NCBI RefSeq assembly: GCF_000002985.6
Contig: NC_003280.10
Location: 1,116,001 to 1,180,000, forward strand
Length of the DNA: 64,000 nt
Origin: Caenorhabditis elegans
Taxonomy: Eukaryota; Nematoda; Chromadorea; Rhabditida; Rhabditidae
Reading direction: 5' to 3'
The notes beneath the pieces were generated by a model that did not search any database, was not told the DNA's origin, and was given only the letters and a program-made list of their open reading frames with translations. Positions 59,601 to 64,000 of this stretch are shown here, one piece after another. The stretch's first letter is position 1. Every line of letters begins with the position of its first letter. Position numbers and translations under genes: made by a program.

Positions 59601-60071
59601 TACCTACCTACCCTACCGAATTGCCAATTTTTTTCATTAAAAAGAAGAACTTACCATTTTCTAAAGTTGAATAAGTGGGAAATTAAAATGCGAGAAACTA
59701 TTAGTTTTTTTCTTGAATTTTGAATTCCAAGTGGCAACGTAAACAAAAATTGAAATTTTATAAAACTATTAATTTAGAAAATTTATTACACGCAAAATTC
59801 AAAATCAAGAAAATTTTTCACCAAGTTTTTATAAAATTTTGAAAATCTGTGCATTTTGTTGTAAAGCGCTTGGTGTTTGCGTACTTCCCAAGCTACAGTA
59901 CACAAAAATTCAAAAATTAACATAAAAATCTTCAAAATTTTATTGAAAAACCAGGAATAAAAAACAAAATAAAGCAACGTGGCACATTGAATTGAGTATC
60001 AAAAGGGGGAAATGGAAAGAAAACGGGATGAAAAAGTGAGATACATTTTGTAAAATTGTTAACAAAAAAAC

Positions 60072-63000
60072 CTAAACAGCACGATATTCAATATTAAAAT
60101 CCAAATAATCGTATCTAGCATATGCTCCAATTACAGCTAAGGGACCTTCTGACTGGAAGACTTTTGGCTGGGAGTACCTATTGTAGATGTGCTCGTCGCA
60201 GCAGAATCTGGAACAAATGTAGGTAAAGTTTTGATACAGTTAAGGAAAAGAAGGTCAAACTACAGTAATTTTAGAGAAAAGTAGGTCGAAGTACAGTAAT
60301 TGTGATGTGAAGTAGATCAAACTACAGTAACCCTTAAGTAGGTCGACCTAAAGTAATTTTGATAACAAGTAGGTCAAACTACAGTGATTTTGCCAACAAA
60401 GTAGGTCAAACTATAGAAAGCTTAGAAAGAAGTAGGTCAAACTAAAGTAACCCTTAAGTAGGTCAAACTAAAGTAACCCTTAAGTAGATCAAACTACAGT
60501 AACCCTGAAGTAGGTCAAACTACAGTAATCTCTTACCTGGGACCTGTCATTGTGAAATTTGACAGCTTGAGCTCCAGAGCATTAAAGGAGCATGACATGG
60601 AGCATGGTGAGATGATGTTCTTGATTTGGATCTCTATGGATTTTCCTTGGGATGCCTGAAATTCACGATTTTTATGAATTTTTGACTGAAAATTTGAAAT
60701 TCCCGCTCAAAATAACCAATTTTTTCTTTTTCCTAGACTTCTGGCTCTAAAATTGACGTTTTTGGAGTACTGTAGCTCCGAAAATACGCAAACATCCTTC
60801 GATGCACCATGTCTTACGACAAAATGCACAGATTTTCAAATTTTTGTGAAAAACGCGTTTTAGGGTCGAAAATGCGAGTAGAATTCAAATTTTTAACTGA
60901 AAAATTAAAAAAAAACTTACTCTAATATGCCAAAAACAGTGCTCCGGGGTTGGTAGGACGGAGTTCGAGTGGACTCTGGTGCGCACGGCTCCGTAGAAGG
61001 TTTGAGATGTTTCGGAAGCCTGGAATTTTGACTTTGAGTTGGAAATTGGGTAAAATTTGAGTTTTCCACAAAGAAAATTAGCAGGCAAATATAGAAAAAA
61101 AAGGAAAAAAGTAAAAAAAAAATTTACTAATTTTTTTCGAAAATTTTTTCTGTCTAATTTTTTTTTCTAAAAATTTCAAAAACTCACCCATAACACCCCT
61201 CCACAATCCGAATTATCCTTCTGGCCTACTGAATGGGCCTCAATAGTCTCACAAAAGTTCCCGCCAAAACCATCGGGGCACACACACTGGGAGCAGTCGC
61301 TCGGAGCCGGGTAGCCGCCTTGTTGACACCGGTTTAGGGTGTTTGCACAGCGTTCTGAAAGTTTTTAATATGAAAAATAAAAATATCAAGTGACATATAC
61401 CATGGGGAAAAGATTTTGGAAACTTTTTTTTTTTGAAAAAAGATGGAAAAAAAATTTTTGAAATTTTTTTCAAATTAAATTTTTTTTTAATTTTTAACTT
61501 TTCCAAAAAATGTTTTTAACTTTCATTTTGTCTATTATGACTTACCATGACAATTATAAAGCACATTCATCCTCGAGACATCCTGAAACGTGGCTCTCAT
61601 CCGATTTCCCATAGCCTGAGCGAACTTTTGATCTCTGGCGTAGATCACCGGGCGATTGGTGTTCACGGCGAACTGATCTACCGAATAGTGCATCACACTA
61701 CCGTATTCATAAGCCGCTTCTTGATGGTCCAGTTGTTTTTCGGATTCCTGAAAAAAAAACTAAAAATGAAAAAACTAATTTTGGCTGAAACTTTTTTGCC
61801 GTCTGAAAATCTCATTTTTCAGACGTCAAAACATATTTTTAGAGTGCGAAACATTAAAATTCAGATTCAGAATGCATTTTCACGCCGAGTAGGCTTTTTC
61901 TAGACAATTCTGTGATTTTCTGCATTTTGTCGTAAGGCTCTCGGTGTTTACGTACTTTTGAAGCTACAGTAACCCGAAAGCTCAAAGTTAGGCAGTAGCA
62001 TCCAGAAAAAATGTGGTGTATGGAAAAAATTACGGAGATTTTGAATTTCTAGTCCAAAATTTGCAAAAAAACTCACTTTTGCAAACGCAAATGTCAAATT
62101 CGGGTTAACATTCGAATAATCAATCGATATAAATTGATCCCGATCGCCTCTTGCGTGTTCATGATAAAATCCAAGAGTATGTGCAATCTCATGGGCCACC
62201 ACAAAAGTGTGATCGGTGCAACTGCGCTCCAGTGACAACGACTGCTCGCGGAGACTTGGCTGCTTTCCAACAAAACTCCAGCATCCATTTCCTTCGAATA
62301 TGCTCACATGGGGGTATACATATCGATTTTCATGGAATGTTACACATGTTTTTTCACTCCAAAATTGCATGGCTTCAAGGACTCGCTGTCGGGAACGGGA
62401 GGCTGGAATACGGTGGGGTTACTGTAGATGGAGCTACTTAAAAGCTACTGTAGCTTGACCAAATGAGGATTTCTGTAATTTGACCCACTAATGAGGTACT
62501 GAAGTTTTAACCTACTTCAGGAATACTGTAGTTTGACCTTCTAAACGATTACTGTAGTTTGACTAACTTAGGACTTACTGTAGTTTGACCTACTTGTGGG
62601 TTACTGTAACTATACTTAAGTATACCTGCGGTTACTGTAGGTTGACCTACTTAGGGGATACTGTAGTTTGATATTCATAAGGGTTACTGTAGCTAGATCT
62701 AAGTAAAGCTACGGTTACAGTAGTTTGACCTACTTAGGGGATACTGTAGATTGACCTAATTTCCATAAACCTTACTGCACTTTGACCTACTATCTAAAAA
62801 TATAAATTACTGTAGTTTGATCTATTTTTCTCGCGTAAAAACTCACGAAAATTCCTGTCAAAAGAGTAAGGCATCGGAAGCTTCCACTTTTTGTGCTTCT
62901 GTCGGATTACGGCTCGCCGAGCCCTGGATTTCACCACTGCAATGTCCCCTTGGTATAGATATTGACCTACTCCAACTAAGGAATTGATGTCTCCTTCGTT

Positions 63001-63138
63001 GCGGTTCTGAAAATTGGAATATTCAGTGGTTCTTGGCAAAAATGAAGTGAAAAGGCTTACCCGAACCGCCCGCCGACCACGTGGAATTGCGTGAAGCGAA
63101 GTGATAAGTAGTGGGAAGAAAATTGGAAGAATTTGCAT
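60072..63138 (-). CDS. Astacin-family zinc metalloprotease (NAS type) with EGF and CUB-like regions
   Basis: Eight exons: 63138-63061, 63006-62847, 62402-62077, 61747-61546, 61354-61188, 61019-60921, 60655-60537 and 60207-60072; 428 aa with consistent phases. Signal peptide MQILPIFFPLLITSLHA. A propeptide ends near RARRAV, a likely furin-type site. The astacin domain (about residues 65-255) has HEIAHTLGFYHE, all three zinc His and the catalytic Glu, plus RGDRD, and the Met-turn SVMHYS. Then comes an EGF-like module (CANTLNRCQQGGY ... CQCVCPDGFGGNFC-type spacing) and a CUB-like region of ~110 residues starting at DCGG. The layout matches the nematode NAS proteins with EGF plus CUB. It is secreted and probably acts on cuticle or matrix proteins. 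I cannot name the exact paralogue. Confidence 0.9.
60230..60535. repeat. Intronic array of AAGTAGGTCAAACTACAGTAA
   Basis: About 12 copies of a 20-26-bp unit (AGTAGGTCAAACTACAGTAA with CCCTTA linkers) fill intron 7 of the astacin gene. The array reads in the opposite sense to that at 62,440-62,820. Confidence 0.88.
62440..62820. repeat. Intronic array of TACTGTAGTTTGACCTACTT
   Basis: About 13 copies of the reverse complement of the intron 7 unit, filling intron 2 of the same gene. Together the two arrays form a long-range inverted repeat within one transcript. Confidence 0.88.
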
Positions 63139-64000
63139 ATTTACAGACAATCTGGAAATTTTTATTGGGATTTTTATCAAAATTTTGTAAGAGCAGAAAT
63201 TCGCAAAAAATCAACACGATTTTTTTGAGGTTTTAAGACATTTTTCGACGTTTGGAACTAACATTTTCAAATTCATCGACAAAATCTACCCCCTGGAAAC
63301 CTTTTTTCTGGCAATTTTTCGGGAAGTGTGTATTTTGCCGTTAAACATGGTGCATCGATAGGTGTTTGCGTACTTTTGGGGCTAGAGTAACCGGTGATGA
63401 TAAGAAAATGTTCGAAATCAGTGCAAATAAGTGAAAGTAATCATAAAATAAAGAAAAAGTACTCAGAATTTAAGTTTTCAAAAAAAAAATTTTTTTATTA
63501 TTTTTTGAAATTTTTCTTTCCAAATTTTAAATTTAACTAGTTTTAAGGCGGTTTCAAATTTGATAGGTTGACTTTATTTAATATTTTTTAAATATTCAAA
63601 AAGAGATATTTAAAATGTAGTCTTACAGTCAAATTGAAAAATCTGTGCATTTTGCCATAAGACATGGTGCATCGAGAGGTGTTTGCGTACTTATGGGGTT
63701 ACAGTACCCCAAAACTACAGAAAAATTTGGTAGAAACAAGCAACAAAAAGTACAAAAAACATTTATCAAATAAAATTAGAGATTTCAAAAAAAAAGAAAA
63801 ACATTTTTAAAAAATTGAGACAATATTTTTTTCAGATTTTTTTTTCCAAAACACTCAAGGTTTATGATTATTACTGACAAACTTATCCGCTTTAAAATAA
63901 TGCCTAGACACCTTCAAAGTACAAGAACCCAACTCCTTATATACCCCCCCCCCCCCCCCCCTCTAAAATTACACTAGAAGGGGGTGTACAAAATTTCACC
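63139..64000. other. Upstream region of the astacin gene
   Basis: It contains an AATTTCCAG acceptor 14 bases before the ATG (possible SL trans-splice), two copies of the GTGCATCGA repeat, and a poly-C run at 63,944-63,961 preceded by TCCTTATATA. No further gene is supported to the end of the window. Confidence 0.45.

Larger units (their letters stand above)
56555..63700. repeat. Dispersed repeat with GACATGGTGCATCGA ... TTTGCGTACTTTTG
   Basis: The unit is roughly TTTTGTCGTAAGACATGGTG, CATCGA, then GTGTTTGCGTACTTTTG and GCTACAGTAACCC. Copies lie near 56,545-56,615, 56,826-56,890, 57,010-57,075, 57,618-57,690, 59,850-59,900 and 61,925-61,975. Others are at 60,765-60,825 (inverted), 63,330-63,390 and 63,645-63,705, with fragments at 36,823, 38,463, 52,705 and 54,285. 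This is a common interspersed worm repeat. Confidence 0.8.

Overview
The window reads as an autosomal stretch of a Caenorhabditis genome, almost certainly C. elegans. Introns are short with TTTTCAG acceptors, likely trans-splice acceptors sit just upstream of start codons, and the non-coding DNA is AT-rich and packed with worm-type repeats. The order eri-3, taf-6.1, pod-2 can be recognised from the proteins. No database was consulted; all exon models were built by hand from splice signals and reading frame.

Left part (1-18,150). A class-2 (worm LIPS-type) lipase lies on the minus strand and probably runs off the left edge; its nucleophile serine is replaced by glycine. Next come about 3 kb of repeats: a fold-back element, a tRNA-like relic and a minisatellite. 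A small minus-strand gene for an Ala/Gln/Pro-rich protein (235 aa) follows. It diverges from a two-gene unit on the plus strand: eri-3 (578 aa, endogenous RNAi) and taf-6.1 (470 aa, TFIID subunit), 255 bp apart. Tail-to-tail with taf-6.1, 64 bp between stop codons, is a minus-strand gene whose 254-aa product I assign to Elongator subunit 5 (ELP5) from its C-terminal acidic motif and its middle region. Introns of these genes carry dozens of palindromic hairpins and about eight copies of a second ~160-bp repeat.

Middle part (18,150-36,700). A perfect-looking inverted repeat (132-bp arms) precedes pod-2, the acetyl-CoA carboxylase gene, which I resolve into 11 coding exons (2165 aa). Its large early introns hold tandem duplications, a GATA-site cluster and a 41-bp perfect palindrome.

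Right part (36,700-64,000). About 11 kb without a convincing gene contains a nested insertion (a hAT-like element with 8-bp target duplication inside a longer terminal-inverted-repeat element), a small MITE, telomere-like repeats and a dispersed array of one ~60-bp motif in both orientations. Then come an unrecognised 210-aa gene, an inverted duplication of a secreted dienelactone-hydrolase-family gene (two copies tail to tail), a damaged tandem pair related to vitelline membrane outer layer protein I, and an eight-exon astacin metalloprotease (signal peptide, propeptide, astacin, EGF and CUB-like regions) on the minus strand.

The genes do not form one pathway. The functional links are limited: eri-3 with taf-6.1 as a likely operon, and overlapping 3' ends of taf-6.1 and the ELP5 gene. 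The secreted-protein genes at both ends (lipase, hydrolases, VMO-I, astacin) are typical of fast-evolving chromosome-arm DNA.
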